Shown: positions 14,628 to 14,692 of the stretch, in pieces
Numbering within the stretch: position 1 is the stretch's first letter
Layout: each line of letters opens with the position of its first letter
Source of the DNA: Candidatus Gorgonimonas leptogorgiae
Lineage (GTDB): Bacteria > Pseudomonadota > Gammaproteobacteria > Pseudomonadales > Endozoicomonadaceae
DNA length: 14,692 nucleotides
Assembly (NCBI GenBank): GCA_929200515.1
Contig: CAKNAD010000044.1
Location: forward strand, 1 to 14,692
Reading direction: 5' to 3'
Translations under genes and position numbers: made by a program
The notes under the pieces: model-generated
The model's database searches: none
What the model was told of the DNA's origin: nothing
The model's input: the letters and a program-made list of their open reading frames with translations, nothing else

Positions 14628-14692
14628 TTTTTAATAGCCCCAGAGGGCAAGGCTTCTAAGCTTTTATCCTACGTTAGTATTTCTTGATTTAG

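Larger units (their letters stand above)
14296..14692. other. Gene-free repeat-rich end of window
   Basis: No coding region is supported. In order: a terminator hairpin (14298-14329), a small hairpin GCTC-CTAGA-GGGC (14333-14345), a palindrome copy (14365-14389), AT-rich sequence with a possible promoter (14454-14480), the right copy of the 120-nt repeat (14508-14627), and a hairpin GCCC-CAGA-GGGC (14637-14648) followed by AAGGCTT. Confidence 0.6.

Noticed and set aside
1..14692. CRISPR array or tRNA/rRNA genes
   Set aside because: The palindrome copies are one or two per gap rather than regularly spaced with unique spacers, and I found no cloverleaf or rRNA-like sequence.

Overview
The window is AT-rich bacterial DNA. 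The housekeeping genes (YafS-like methyltransferase, ComM, HU, PpiD, UvrC, GT4 glycosyltransferase, class A PBP) look gammaproteobacterial. Compact genes, long AT-rich gaps, many dispersed repeats and two eukaryote-like genes point to a host-associated or intracellular lineage, perhaps near Legionellales. That placement is inference; no rRNA or marker tree is available here.

Layout. Positions 1-543 carry no convincing gene but hold repeats. Positions 544-3297 hold two tandem plus-strand genes unlike the rest. The first (544-2151) encodes an N-terminal F-box followed by propeller-like strands, the layout of a eukaryotic ubiquitin-ligase substrate adaptor. The second (2281-3297) encodes a secreted protein whose N-terminal domain has the eight-cysteine pattern and CC-x4-CN ending of animal three-finger proteins (snake neurotoxins, Ly6/uPAR, TGF-beta receptor ectodomains). 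A GC-rich hairpin resembling IS200/IS605 ends follows its stop codon. Next come a minus-strand YafS-like methyltransferase (3384-4160), comM (4319-5857, plus), HU (6064-6336, minus), ppiD (6818-8710), uvrC (8749-10569), a glycosyltransferase (10659-11789) and a class A penicillin-binding protein (11938-14295), the last four all plus strand. The final 397 bases are gene-free and repeat-rich.

Two repeat systems run through the gaps. One is a ~25-nt imperfect palindrome (arms ATACACCTTC and GAAGGTGTAT, loop TACTT or its complement) in nearly every intergenic gap. It is absent between the two eukaryote-like genes and between comM and HU. Some copies act as plausible terminators, and in two places the 3' arm supplies a Shine-Dalgarno-like AAGG before the next gene. 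The other is a ~120-nt element present once near each end of the window (201-322 and 14508-14627).

The most exciting content is the F-box plus three-finger pair. My working hypothesis is a small horizontally acquired host-manipulation locus, one product acting in host cytosol (ubiquitin pathway) and one exported and disulfide-rich, set among ordinary DNA-repair, chromosome-architecture and envelope genes.
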